A stretch of 64,000 bases of DNA from Geobacter sp. FeAm09 (GTDB taxonomy: Bacteria > Desulfobacterota > Desulfuromonadia > Geobacterales > Pseudopelobacteraceae): positions 3,404,001-3,468,000 of the forward strand of contig NZ_CP042466.1 in the NCBI RefSeq assembly GCF_008330225.1, read 5' to 3'. The notes beneath the pieces were generated by a model that saw nothing but the letters and a program-made list of their open reading frames with translations, had not been told where the DNA came from and did no database searches. This document shows positions 17,115 to 24,677 of this stretch, piece after piece (within the stretch, counting starts at the first letter, position 1; each line of letters begins with the position of its first letter). A program made the position numbers and the translations under genes.

Positions 17115-18322
17115 CCGCCGCCAAGCTGGTTATCAATGAAATCAAGGGCTATCACAACTTCATCAAGCTGATGATCGTCCTGACCGGAGTTGGCGCCCTG
17201 GCTTCCCTGGTTCGCTTCATCTTCGGCCTGGGGGCCACCACCAACCTGAACGACACCTACCCCTGGGGGCTGTGGATCTCCTTCGACGTCGTCACCTCGG
17301 TGCCCCTGGCGGCCGGGGCGTTCACCATCGGCGTCGTGGCCCACGTCTTCCACATCAAGAAGCTCGAACCCCTGGTCAGGCCGGCCATCGTGACCGGCTT
17401 TCTGGGGTACTCCCTGGTCTGCATCGGCCTGCTGCTCGACCTGGGGCAGCCCCAGCGGGGCATCAACGTCCTGTTGTACTGGAACGTCCACTCCCCCATG
17501 TTCGAGGTTTCCATGTGCGTCATGGCCTATACCACGGTCCTGACGCTGGAATTCCTCCATCCGGTGGCCGAGCGCTTCGGCTGGCATCTGCCGTTGCGCC
17601 TGCTGCGCACCCTGGAGCTGCCGTTCGCCATCCTGGCGGCCATGATCTCCACTCTGCACCAGTCCACCCTGGGGACCTTCTTCCTCATCGCCGTGGACAA
17701 GCTGCACAACCTCTGGTACAACCCGCTCCTGCCGCTCCAGTTCTGGCTTTCGGCCATTTTCACCGGCCTCTCCATCGTCATCTTCGAGGCCAGCCTGGTG
17801 CATAAGTTCATGGGGCAGCCGGACGAGTCGGACCTTTTGGCAACCCTGACCAAGATCATCCCCTGGGTGATGGGGCTCTATATCATCGTCAAGGCCTATG
17901 CCCTGGCCTTCCTCACCCACGGCCCGCTCTTCGACCGGCCGGTGCTCCTGGCACTCTTCCTGGCGGAGGTGGTCTTAGGCGTCTTCGTTCCCTTCTGCAT
18001 GTTCCTGACCAAGAAGATCCGCAGCGACAAGAAACTGCAGCTGCGGGCCGCCAGCCTGGTCATGTTCGGGCTGATCCTGAACCGCTTCAACGTCTCCATG
18101 TTCGGCATGGAGCAACCGGGGCAGCAGATTTACGTTCCGTCCGTTCTGGAATCCTTGGTGACCATGGGCATCATCTCCGCCCATATCCTCTTTTTCGTCC
18201 TGATCGCCAAGTATTTCCCGATCTTTGAACATCATCCCGAGGCCACCGATTACACCATCCCCGACCATTTCCGTAAAATCGAAAAGGGTCACGATGGGCT
18301 CAAGGCGGCACACGAGGCGTAG
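17111..18322 (+). CDS. NrfD/HybB-type membrane subunit of formate dehydrogenase
   Basis: 403 residues with about ten membrane helices. It matches the NrfD/PsrC/HybB family (for example NLNDTYPWGLWISFDVVTSV near residues 45-64, and LLLDLGQPQRGINVLLYWN) rather than the four-helix cytochrome b of E. coli FdnI; the paired haem-binding histidines of FdnI are not expected in this family. It should therefore pass electrons directly from the beta-subunit clusters to menaquinone. The family is known from hydrogenase-2, polysulfide and nitrite reductases. It is the last gene before a strong hairpin. Confidence 0.88.
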   Translation: MTAAKLVINEIKGYHNFIKLMIVLTGVGALASLVRFIFGLGATTNLNDTYPWGLWISFDVVTSVPLAAGAFTIGVVAHVFHIKKLEPLVRPAIVTGFLGYSLVCIGLLLDLGQPQRGINVLLYWNVHSPMFEVSMCVMAYTTVLTLEFLHPVAERFGWHLPLRLLRTLELPFAILAAMISTLHQSTLGTFFLIAVDKLHNLWYNPLLPLQFWLSAIFTGLSIVIFEASLVHKFMGQPDESDLLATLTKIIPWVMGLYIIVKAYALAFLTHGPLFDRPVLLALFLAEVVLGVFVPFCMFLTKKIRSDKKLQLRAASLVMFGLILNRFNVSMFGMEQPGQQIYVPSVLESLVTMGIISAHILFFVLIAKYFPIFEHHPEATDYTIPDHFRKIEKGHDGLKAAHEA

Positions 18323-18334
18323 TTCATCTGTCCA

Positions 18335-18366
18335 GGGGAGCCGCACCGTTCGCGGTGCGGCTCCCC
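18335..18366 (+). terminator. Terminator of the formate dehydrogenase operon
   Basis: Perfect 14-bp stem GGGGAGCCGCACCG / CGGTGCGGCTCCCC with a TTCG tetraloop, 12 bases after the stop codon. The downstream T tract is weak. Confidence 0.75.
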
Positions 18367-18399
18367 TTCAATCTCAAACAGCAACCCCGGAAAAGCATG

Positions 18400-18526
18400 T
18401 GCCACGGAGACACAGGGTCAACATTTCAGAGAGCGATACAAGTCTTTCGTTTCAGCTTCTCTTCACCCGCCCCAGATGCGGGAATATGTGAAAAACCTCT
18501 GTGATGTCCCCTGTGCCTCTGTGGCA
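18400..18526. repeat. Dispersed repeat with CACGGAGACACAG-type inverted ends
   Basis: The 18-base ends 18400-18417 and 18509-18526 are inverted copies with two mismatches (TGCCACGGAGACACAGGG and CCCTGTGCCTCTGTGGCA). A related element lies at 20206-20370. The motif resembles a repeat I recall from geobacter genomes. No protein is encoded. Confidence 0.55.
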
Positions 18527-18559
18527 GAAATACTATTTTGGGTAATGGGTTCATAACGT

Positions 18560-19975
18560 ATGAAATCAATCCATGTGTACCATCAGGGCAGGCTTGAACA
18601 GGAACAGGGCGATACCGTCAAGGAGTTTCCGGTCGTGCTCCATGTCAACGGCCGGGAGATAGCCACCCTCATCGCCTCTCCCCACGACCTCCGGTCGCTG
18701 GTGGCCGGCTTTCTCCGCCTGCAGGGGTTCGTGACCTCTGTCGCCGATTTCCACATGCTGGCGGTGTGCGAGGATTTCGGCACCGCCAACGTCCGCATCA
18801 AGGGCGAACTGCCGGAACGGCTCAAACCGGTCCTCACCTCCGGCTGCGGCACCGGCATCACCTTCAATCTCCCCAGCGCCGAAGCGCGCACGGTCCCGGC
18901 CGCATCCGCACGGGTGGCGGCGGATACGATCTTCCGCCTGATGGACGAGCTGAACCGCCGCTCCGAACAGTACCGCTGCCACGGCGGCATCCATTCGGCA
19001 GCGGTGGGCGACGGGCAGGGCATCATCCTCGCCGCCGAGGATATCGGCAGGCACAACACCCTGGACCGCATCGCCGGCGAAGCACTCTTAAAGAACATCG
19101 ACCTGGCCGGCAAGCTGCTGGTCACGTCGGGCCGGATCTCCACCGAGATGGCGGCCAAGGCGGCCCTCCTGGGCATCACCCTCATCGCCTCCCGCACCTC
19201 GCCCACCGACATGGCCATCACCATGTGCGAACAGGCCGGCATCACCCTCATCGGCTACGTGCGCGGCGGCAAGTTCACCGTGTACAGCCATCCCGAGGCC
19301 ATTGCCGTCGAGGCGGGCCGGCACGCCTCCTCCACCGGCAGGACGATCCCGGGCGTCACGGGCGTCATCCTGGCCGGGGGCAAATCCAGCCGCATGCGGA
19401 GCAACAAGGCGCTCCTCCCCTACAAGGGGGGACGCTTCATCGAGGCCATCTACCGGCAGATGTCGGAACTCTTCGACGAGGTCATTCTCGTCACCAACAC
19501 CCCGGACGAATACGCCTTCCTGCCGTGCCGCAAGGTGCCCGACCTGCACCCCGGCATGGGAGCGCTGGCCGGGCTGCACTCGGGCCTGCATCACAGCGAC
19601 ACCCCCCATATCTTTGCCGTGGCCTGCGACATGCCCTATCTGAACAGCGCCCTGATCAAGAGGCTTGCCGCCCTGAGAACCAAGGCCGACGTGATCATCC
19701 CCGAAGGGGAAAAGGGATTGGAACCGCTGCACGCCTTCTACGGCAAACAGTGCCGCAACGCCATGGAAAAGGCGCTCCAATCGGGCAGCAGAAGGATCGT
19801 CTCCTTCTTTCCCGAGGCCAGGGTCAGCGTCTTTTCCCGTGACGAGGTCACGACCTTCGACCCCTCGCTCGACTCCTTCAGGAACATCAATACCCCGGCC
19901 GACTACTTCGAGCTGCGTGACGGCGAGCGGGTAAAGAACCATCCCGAAGCCTCCCTAGCCGCCCACAGCGGCTAG
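18560..19975 (+). CDS. fdhD-mobA: FdhD-MobA fusion: FDH sulfurtransferase and MGD synthase
   Basis: 471 residues with two domains. Residues 1-255 are FdhD, which transfers sulfur from IscS to the Mo/W cofactor before insertion in formate dehydrogenase. The catalytic loop is SGCGTG with Cys96, so the CxxC pair seen in E. coli is reduced to one cysteine. HGGIHSAAV and EDIGRHNTLDRIAGEAL are FdhD signatures. Residues about 266-455 are MobA (GTP:molybdenum cofactor guanylyltransferase) with VILAGGKSSRMRSNKALL and DMPYLNSALI. The fusion links guanylylation and sulfuration of the cofactor for the dehydrogenase encoded just upstream. No strong ribosome binding site precedes the ATG. Confidence 0.92.
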   Translation: MKSIHVYHQGRLEQEQGDTVKEFPVVLHVNGREIATLIASPHDLRSLVAGFLRLQGFVTSVADFHMLAVCEDFGTANVRIKGELPERLKPVLTSGCGTGITFNLPSAEARTVPAASARVAADTIFRLMDELNRRSEQYRCHGGIHSAAVGDGQGIILAAEDIGRHNTLDRIAGEALLKNIDLAGKLLVTSGRISTEMAAKAALLGITLIASRTSPTDMAITMCEQAGITLIGYVRGGKFTVYSHPEAIAVEAGRHASSTGRTIPGVTGVILAGGKSSRMRSNKALLPYKGGRFIEAIYRQMSELFDEVILVTNTPDEYAFLPCRKVPDLHPGMGALAGLHSGLHHSDTPHIFAVACDMPYLNSALIKRLAALRTKADVIIPEGEKGLEPLHAFYGKQCRNAMEKALQSGSRRIVSFFPEARVSVFSRDEVTTFDPSLDSFRNINTPADYFELRDGERVKNHPEASLAAHSG

Positions 19976-19993
19976 GGGGCGTCGCCAAGAGAA

Positions 19994-20022
19994 TTGACTC
20001 GGTTCTCCTGAGCAGGTAATAT
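19994..20022 (+). promoter_or_regulatory. Sigma-70 promoter of the tup operon leader
   Basis: TTGACT (19994-19999), a 17-base spacer and TAATAT (20017-20022), placing the transcript start near 20029, about ten bases before the riboswitch. Confidence 0.75.
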
Positions 20023-20038
20023 AGTTAAGGTATACACA

Positions 20039-20137
20039 TCTCCGAGCCGTTCCGCCTGCCGGGTCAACCCGTGGCGGCCGGTCAATGGGCACTGCGGGAA
20101 ACTGCGGTACCTCCCTTTTGGAAAGGAGACCCACGCG
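20039..20137 (+). ncRNA. Moco/Tuco riboswitch (Moco RNA motif) upstream of tupABC
   Basis: The leader contains the conserved pieces of the molybdenum/tungsten cofactor RNA motif in order: CTCCGAGCC; a helix CCGCC/GGCGG (20052-20056 with 20073-20077) capped by CGGG-TCAA-CCCG; GGTCAATGGGC; a GCGG-GAAA-CTGC GNRA hairpin; and GGTACCTCC...GGAGACCCAC. It sits between a good promoter and an intrinsic terminator and precedes tungstate transporter genes, which are known targets of this class. Ligand choice (molybdenum or tungsten cofactor) cannot be told from sequence. Confidence 0.82.
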
Positions 20138-20162
20138 ACATGCCCAGCCGCATGTTCCAGGG

Positions 20163-20190
20163 GCCCTTTCCGAACGGAAGGGGCTTTTTT
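20163..20190 (+). terminator. Intrinsic terminator after the riboswitch (attenuator)
   Basis: Arms GCCCTTTCCG (20163-20172) and CGGAAGGGGC (20175-20184), followed by six T. It lies 26 bases after the aptamer and 217 bases before tupA, so it is the likely expression platform: cofactor binding would favour termination and shut off tungstate uptake. Confidence 0.82.
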
Positions 20191-20205
20191 ACTTCAGAAA
20201 CGATT

Positions 20206-20370
20206 CTGCGCGGAGACGCGGAGACTCAGAGGACGGCACGGAGAACGGCAAAGGCAATTCTCAGTTATCTGGAATGAACAGGATACAGCAGAAACCCGTT
20301 ACGGGCCGGAGCACAAGGCTTTTAATCATAGTCGTCCTTGAACTGAGATTTTCTCTGTGGCTCTGTGGCA
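20206..20370. repeat. Second copy of the CGGAGAC/CTCTGTGG-type repeat
   Basis: Left part with repeated GCGGAGAC motifs near 20209-20230 and right part CTCTGTGGCTCTGTGGCA (20353-20370), in inverted arrangement like the element at 18400-18526 but more degraded. It separates the riboswitch terminator from tupA. Confidence 0.45.
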
Positions 20371-20406
20371 AACCGTTACCTAAATTACGATTCCAGGAGG
20401 AACACC

Positions 20407-21225
20407 ATGAAGATGTTTTCGAGACTCTGCCTGACCCTGGCCCTGATCGCGGGCTTGTGCAGCGCAGCCAGTGCCGGCGAGCGCCTGCGCATGTCCACCA
20501 CCACCTCCACCGAAAATTCGGGACTGCTCAAGGTGCTCCTGCCCCCTTTTGAAAAGAAGTACAACTGCACGGTTGACGTCATCTCCGTCGGCACCGGCAA
20601 GGCCCTGAAACTGGGGGAGACCGGCGATGTGGATGTGGTGCTGGTGCACGCCCGCGCCCTTGAGGACGCCTTTGTGGCCGCCGGTTTCGGGGTCAACCGC
20701 CGGGACGTCATGTATAACGACTTTATCATCATCGGCCCCGCCAACGATCCGGCCGGGGTCAAGAGCGCCAAAACCGCCGCCGATGCCTTCAAGCACATCG
20801 CCGCCGCCCGGGCCCCCTTCATCTCCCGCGGCGACGAGTCCGGCACCCACCAGAAGGAGAAGGAGATCTGGAAGGCTGCGGGCATGAAACCTGCCGGCAC
20901 ATGGTACGTGGAGTCGGGCCAGGGCATGGGCGAGGTCATCACCATGGCCACCGAGCGGCGGGCCTACACCCTGGCCGACCGGGGCACCTACAACGCCTAC
21001 CGCTCCGGCAAGACCGACCTGAAGACCGTCTTCGAGGGGGAGAAGGGACTTTTCAACCCCTACGGCGTCATCGCCGTCAACCCCAAGCGTTTCCCCCATG
21101 TCAAGAACGCCCTGGCCATGAAGTTCATCGACTACATCACCGGTCCCGAGGGACAGAAGGTCATTGCGACCTTCCGGGTCCACGGGGACCCGGTCTTCTT
21201 CACCTACGGCACGAAGGGGCGCTGA
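20407..21225 (+). CDS. tupA: Tungstate ABC transporter substrate-binding protein
   Basis: 272 residues with a Sec signal peptide (residues 1-23, ending AASA-GE). The oxyanion-binding segment MSTTTSTENSGLLKVLLPPF is the TupA signature (TTTST), as are GETGDVDVVLVHA, ISRGDESGTHQKE and GQGMGEVITMA. It binds tungstate in the periplasm for import by TupBC. The ATG at 20407 follows CAGGAGG. Its position behind a cofactor riboswitch and beside a formate dehydrogenase supports tungstate rather than sulfate or molybdate. Confidence 0.92.
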   Translation: MKMFSRLCLTLALIAGLCSAASAGERLRMSTTTSTENSGLLKVLLPPFEKKYNCTVDVISVGTGKALKLGETGDVDVVLVHARALEDAFVAAGFGVNRRDVMYNDFIIIGPANDPAGVKSAKTAADAFKHIAAARAPFISRGDESGTHQKEKEIWKAAGMKPAGTWYVESGQGMGEVITMATERRAYTLADRGTYNAYRSGKTDLKTVFEGEKGLFNPYGVIAVNPKRFPHVKNALAMKFIDYITGPEGQKVIATFRVHGDPVFFTYGTKGR

Positions 21226-21912
21226 GTGGGCTTCATCGCCGAATCCCTGCATACCTCGGTCGCGCTGATCGCCTCCTTCGACCCGGAGGTCTTTGCGACG
21301 GTTACGACCTCCCTGGCGGTTTCCGGCGGCGCCATCGTCCTGGCGGCGGCGGTCGGGATCCCGGCCGGGGTTGCGGTGGGACTGCACGAGTTTCCCCTGA
21401 AACGGGCCGCCATAACGCTCTTGAATACGCTCATGGCCATGCCGACCGTCGTGGTGGGCCTCCTGCTCTACGGGATACTGAGCCGCCAGGGACCGCTGGG
21501 GGCCATGGGGCTTCTGTTCACGCCGTCGGCCATGGTCATCGGCCAGACCCTCCTGGCGGTGCCCATCGTGGCCAACTATACGGTCAGCGTCATCCAGGGG
21601 GCCGACCCGCGCATCATGCCCACGGCCCTGACCCTGGGGGCCAGCCCGCTCCAGGCGGTGTTCCAGCTGATGCGCCAGGTGCGTTTCGGCATCATCGCCG
21701 CCCTGATCGCCGGCTTCGGGCGGATCATCGCCGAGGTGGGGGTGGCCATGATGCTCGGCGGCAACATCCGCGGCTATACCCGGACCATGACCACGGCCAT
21801 CGCCCTGGAGACGAGCAAGGGAGAGTTCGCCTTCGGCCTGGCCCTGGGCATGATCCTGATGACCGTGGCCCTGGTGATCAACCTGTTTCTCAATACGCTT
21901 CAGCAAAGGTAG
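21226..21912 (+). CDS. tupB: Tungstate ABC transporter permease
   Basis: 228 residues, about five membrane helices. The cytoplasmic EAA loop is LTLGASPLQAVFQLMRQVRF (near 140-160), the contact site for the ATPase. The GTG start directly follows the tupA stop (TGAGTG). It matches the TupB permease family in length and in MAMPTVVVGLLLYGILSRQG. Confidence 0.9.
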   Translation: MGFIAESLHTSVALIASFDPEVFATVTTSLAVSGGAIVLAAAVGIPAGVAVGLHEFPLKRAAITLLNTLMAMPTVVVGLLLYGILSRQGPLGAMGLLFTPSAMVIGQTLLAVPIVANYTVSVIQGADPRIMPTALTLGASPLQAVFQLMRQVRFGIIAALIAGFGRIIAEVGVAMMLGGNIRGYTRTMTTAIALETSKGEFAFGLALGMILMTVALVINLFLNTLQQR

Positions 21913-21915
21913 CCC

Positions 21916-22652
21916 GTGAACAGCATCTACAGCATACATGAGCTTACAATGGTCTTCGGCAGTCGCCGGGTGCTCGACGTGAACCGTCTGGCCATCGGGG
22001 GGAGCCGCCTCCACATCCTGACCGGCGCCAACGGAGCGGGCAAGAGCACCCTCCTCAACGTTCTGGCATTCCTTACCCCCCCACGTCGGGCGAGGTCGTC
22101 TTTGAGGGCACCCCGGTCCCCTGGGGGAGCCCCTCCCTGTTCAGACTGCGGCGCAACGTCACCCTCATGCAGCAGTTTCCCTACCTCTTCGCCGGCAGCG
22201 TCTTTGATAACGTCGCCTACGGCCTGGGGCTACGGGGGATCGGCGCGGCGGAACAGCGGCAGCGGGTTGACGAAGCCTTGGCATTGACCAACCTGACCGG
22301 CTTCGAGCGGCGCAATGCGCTGCACCTTTCCGGCGGGGAGATCCGCCGGGTGGCCATGGCCCGGGCGCTGGCCCTCAAGCCGCAGGTGCTCCTGCTGGAT
22401 GAGCCGCTGGCCAATGTGGACCACGAAACCGCCCGGTTGCTGGAATCCATCATCATCTCCCTGCCCCGGCAAGGGGTATGCACCATCATGACGACCCACG
22501 AACCGAACCATGCGGACCGGCTCGGCGGCAGGACCATTCACCTGGTTGCCGGAGGTATCGAGCAGCAGGCGGAGATCATGGCGGAGCGACCCATCCCGGC
22601 CGCCATCGGAGTTCCCGTTCACCAGATCGCGGCGTCGGCCGCGACGTTTTAA
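21916..22652 (+). pseudogene. tupC: Tungstate ABC transporter ATP-binding protein, frameshifted
   Basis: The Walker A part (GANGAGKSTLLNVLAFLTPP) is in one frame. The rest, LMQQFPYLFAGSVFDNVAYG, the signature LSGGEIRRVAMARALAL and Walker B VLLLDEPLANVD, is in another. The frames meet at a run of seven C (22076-22082). One more C would give ...TPPTSGEVVFEGTP and an intact protein of about 245 residues, normal for TupC. All catalytic motifs survive, so an indel in the assembly or slippage in a live gene is more likely than decay. The start is GTG 21916, three bases after tupB. Confidence 0.88.
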
Positions 22653-22683
22653 CCCCACAACCATATCATATCCGGAGGCGCCC

Positions 22684-23196
22684 ATGACCGCACATGCCAT
22701 TTCATTCGTCGCAAAATCGGGGACCGGCAAGACCACCCTGCTGGAGAAGGTGATTGCCGAACTCAAGAGCCGGGGCTACCGCATCGGCGTCATCAAGCAT
22801 GATGCCCACCAGTTCGACATCGACCATCCGGGCAAGGACAGCCACCGCCTCACCCAGGCCGGCGCCGACACCATGCTGATCACCTCCCCGGAGAAGCTGG
22901 CCATGATCAAGAAGCACGAGGCGTCGCCCCCCATCGAAGAGTTGATCGCCGCCTACTTCGGCGATGTGGATCTGGTCCTGACCGAAGGTTTCAAGAAGAG
23001 CAGCCTCCCCAAGATCGAGGTCCATCGCCGGGAGCGGAGCGCAACCCTGCTCTGCCGGGGCGAGGAGCATGACCCCACCCTGCTGGCGGTGGCCAGTGAC
23101 GAACCCCTGCAGGTGGACGTGCCGGTGCTGGATCTCAACAACCCGTCCCAGATAGCCGATTTCGTGGCAGAACGGATCATCCATGCAACTGACTGA
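22684..23196 (+). CDS. mobB: Molybdopterin-guanine dinucleotide biosynthesis protein B
   Basis: 170 residues. P-loop near the N-terminus (FVAKSGTGKTTLLEKVI), then GVIKHDAHQFDIDHPGKDSH and the acidic TEGFKKSSLPKIEVHR, the standard MobB pattern. MobB is a GTP-binding accessory to MobA, whose domain lies in the FdhD-MobA fusion upstream. The end overlaps moaA by 14 bases. Ribosome binding site CGGAGG. Confidence 0.92.
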   Translation: MTAHAISFVAKSGTGKTTLLEKVIAELKSRGYRIGVIKHDAHQFDIDHPGKDSHRLTQAGADTMLITSPEKLAMIKKHEASPPIEELIAAYFGDVDLVLTEGFKKSSLPKIEVHRRERSATLLCRGEEHDPTLLAVASDEPLQVDVPVLDLNNPSQIADFVAERIIHATD

Positions 23197-24163
23197 CTCC
23201 CTCGGGAGAACCATAAACTATCTGCGTCTTTCGGTGACCGACCGCTGCAACATGCGTTGTTCCTACTGCATGCCGGCCGAAGGTGTCGCCCGGAAGTGCC
23301 ATGACGACGTCCTGCGCTACGAGGAGTTGCACCTGATCGCCGAAACCGCGGTGGGCCTGGGGATCGAGAAGATCCGCATCACCGGCGGTGAGCCGCTGGT
23401 GCGTGCCGGCATCGTGGAATTCCTCTCCCGCCTCTCGAACATCGACGGCCTGCGGCACCTGGCGCTGACCACCAACGGGCTGCTGCTGGACAAGATGGCC
23501 GCAGATCTGTATGAGGCGGGGGTGCAGCGTCTGAACGTCAGCCTGGACTCTCTGAAGAGCGAGACCTTTGCCGCCATCACGCGGGGCGGTGACCTGGACC
23601 GGGTCCTGGCCGGGCTGGATGCGGCGGAGAAGGCCGGTTTCCCGCCGCCCAAGATCAACATGGTGGTCATGCGCGGGGTGAACGACGGGGAGATCCTGGA
23701 CTTCGCCGAACTGACCCGGAGCCGCGGCAACTCGGTGCGTTTCATCGAATACATGCCGGTGATCAAGGAAGAGGGATGGCAGCGCTACTGCATCTCCGGC
23801 GAGGAGATCCTGGAGCGCATCGCGGCCCGGCATACGCTGGAACATGTGTGCAAGGGTGCCTTTGCGGGTCCGTCGCGGGACTTCCGCATCCAGGGAGCCC
23901 GGGGCACGCTGGGGATCATCACCGCCGTTTCGGGTCACTTCTGCGGTGAGTGCAACCGCATCCGGGTGACCTCCACCGGCCAGGCCAAGGGCTGCCTGTT
24001 CTCCGACGAGACCACCGATTTGGCGCCGCATCTTCGGCCGCCGAACCCCACCGCCCTGGCGGAGGTCATGAAGCGCATCGTCGCGGGCAAGCCGCAGGGG
24101 CACCACATCACCAACAACGGGTATGAGCACCGGAATTTCACGATGGCACAGATTGGAGGATAG
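23183..24163 (+). CDS. moaA: GTP 3',8-cyclase MoaA
   Basis: 326 residues, full length. The N-terminal radical SAM cluster CNMRCSYC and the C-terminal cluster in GHFCGECNRIRVTSTGQAKG are present, together with ITGGEPLVRAGI and LTTNGLLL. It starts molybdopterin synthesis by cyclising GTP to 3',8-cyclo-GTP, with MoaC encoded elsewhere. It overlaps mobB, so it belongs to the tup-mob operon under the riboswitch. The C-terminal double glycine (QIGG), needed for activity in MoaA, is present. Confidence 0.94.
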   Translation: MQLTDSLGRTINYLRLSVTDRCNMRCSYCMPAEGVARKCHDDVLRYEELHLIAETAVGLGIEKIRITGGEPLVRAGIVEFLSRLSNIDGLRHLALTTNGLLLDKMAADLYEAGVQRLNVSLDSLKSETFAAITRGGDLDRVLAGLDAAEKAGFPPPKINMVVMRGVNDGEILDFAELTRSRGNSVRFIEYMPVIKEEGWQRYCISGEEILERIAARHTLEHVCKGAFAGPSRDFRIQGARGTLGIITAVSGHFCGECNRIRVTSTGQAKGCLFSDETTDLAPHLRPPNPTALAEVMKRIVAGKPQGHHITNNGYEHRNFTMAQIGG

Positions 24164-24164
24164 G

Positions 24165-24596
24165 ATGGCACAGGTTGTCGCCGTCTGCATCAGCGAGAAG
24201 AAAGGCGAACGCAAGACGCCGGTGGCAGAGGTCACCGTGAAGGAGAACCACGGCATCGTGGGGGACGCCCATGCCGGCGACTGGCACCGCCAGGTGAGCC
24301 TTCTGGCCGAGGAGAGCATCGACAAGATGCGGGCCCTGGGGCTGAACGTCACTGCGGGGGATTTCGCGGAGAACATCACCACCAGCGGCATCGAACTGGT
24401 GACGTTGCCCATCGGGACCCGGCTGCGGGTGGGGGAGACCCTGCTGGAGGTGACCCAGATCGGCAAGGAATGCCACACCCGCTGCGCCATCTACTACCAG
24501 GCCGGCGACTGCGTCATGCCCAAGGAGGGGATCTTCGCCAAGGTCATTACCGGCGGGGCCATTCGGCCGGGGGACCAGGTGCAGCGTCTCGATTGA
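24165..24596 (+). CDS. MOSC domain protein
   Basis: 143 residues. The MOSC core includes GIVGDAHAGDWHRQVSLLAEE, GDFAENITTSGIEL and IGKECHTRCAIYYQAGDC; the cysteine in GKECH is the conserved MOSC residue. Stand-alone MOSC proteins are thought to handle the sulfur of molybdenum or tungsten cofactors. The ATG at 24165 follows GGAGGATAGG, one base after the moaA stop. Last gene of the cofactor operon. Confidence 0.9.
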   Translation: MAQVVAVCISEKKGERKTPVAEVTVKENHGIVGDAHAGDWHRQVSLLAEESIDKMRALGLNVTAGDFAENITTSGIELVTLPIGTRLRVGETLLEVTQIGKECHTRCAIYYQAGDCVMPKEGIFAKVITGGAIRPGDQVQRLD

Positions 24597-24677
24597 TTCA
24601 AAGTCGCCCCACCTCATGGGACATGGAATACTTGGAGGACCTGTACCGTAAGCCTTGGCAGTCCCACTGCCTCCCCC

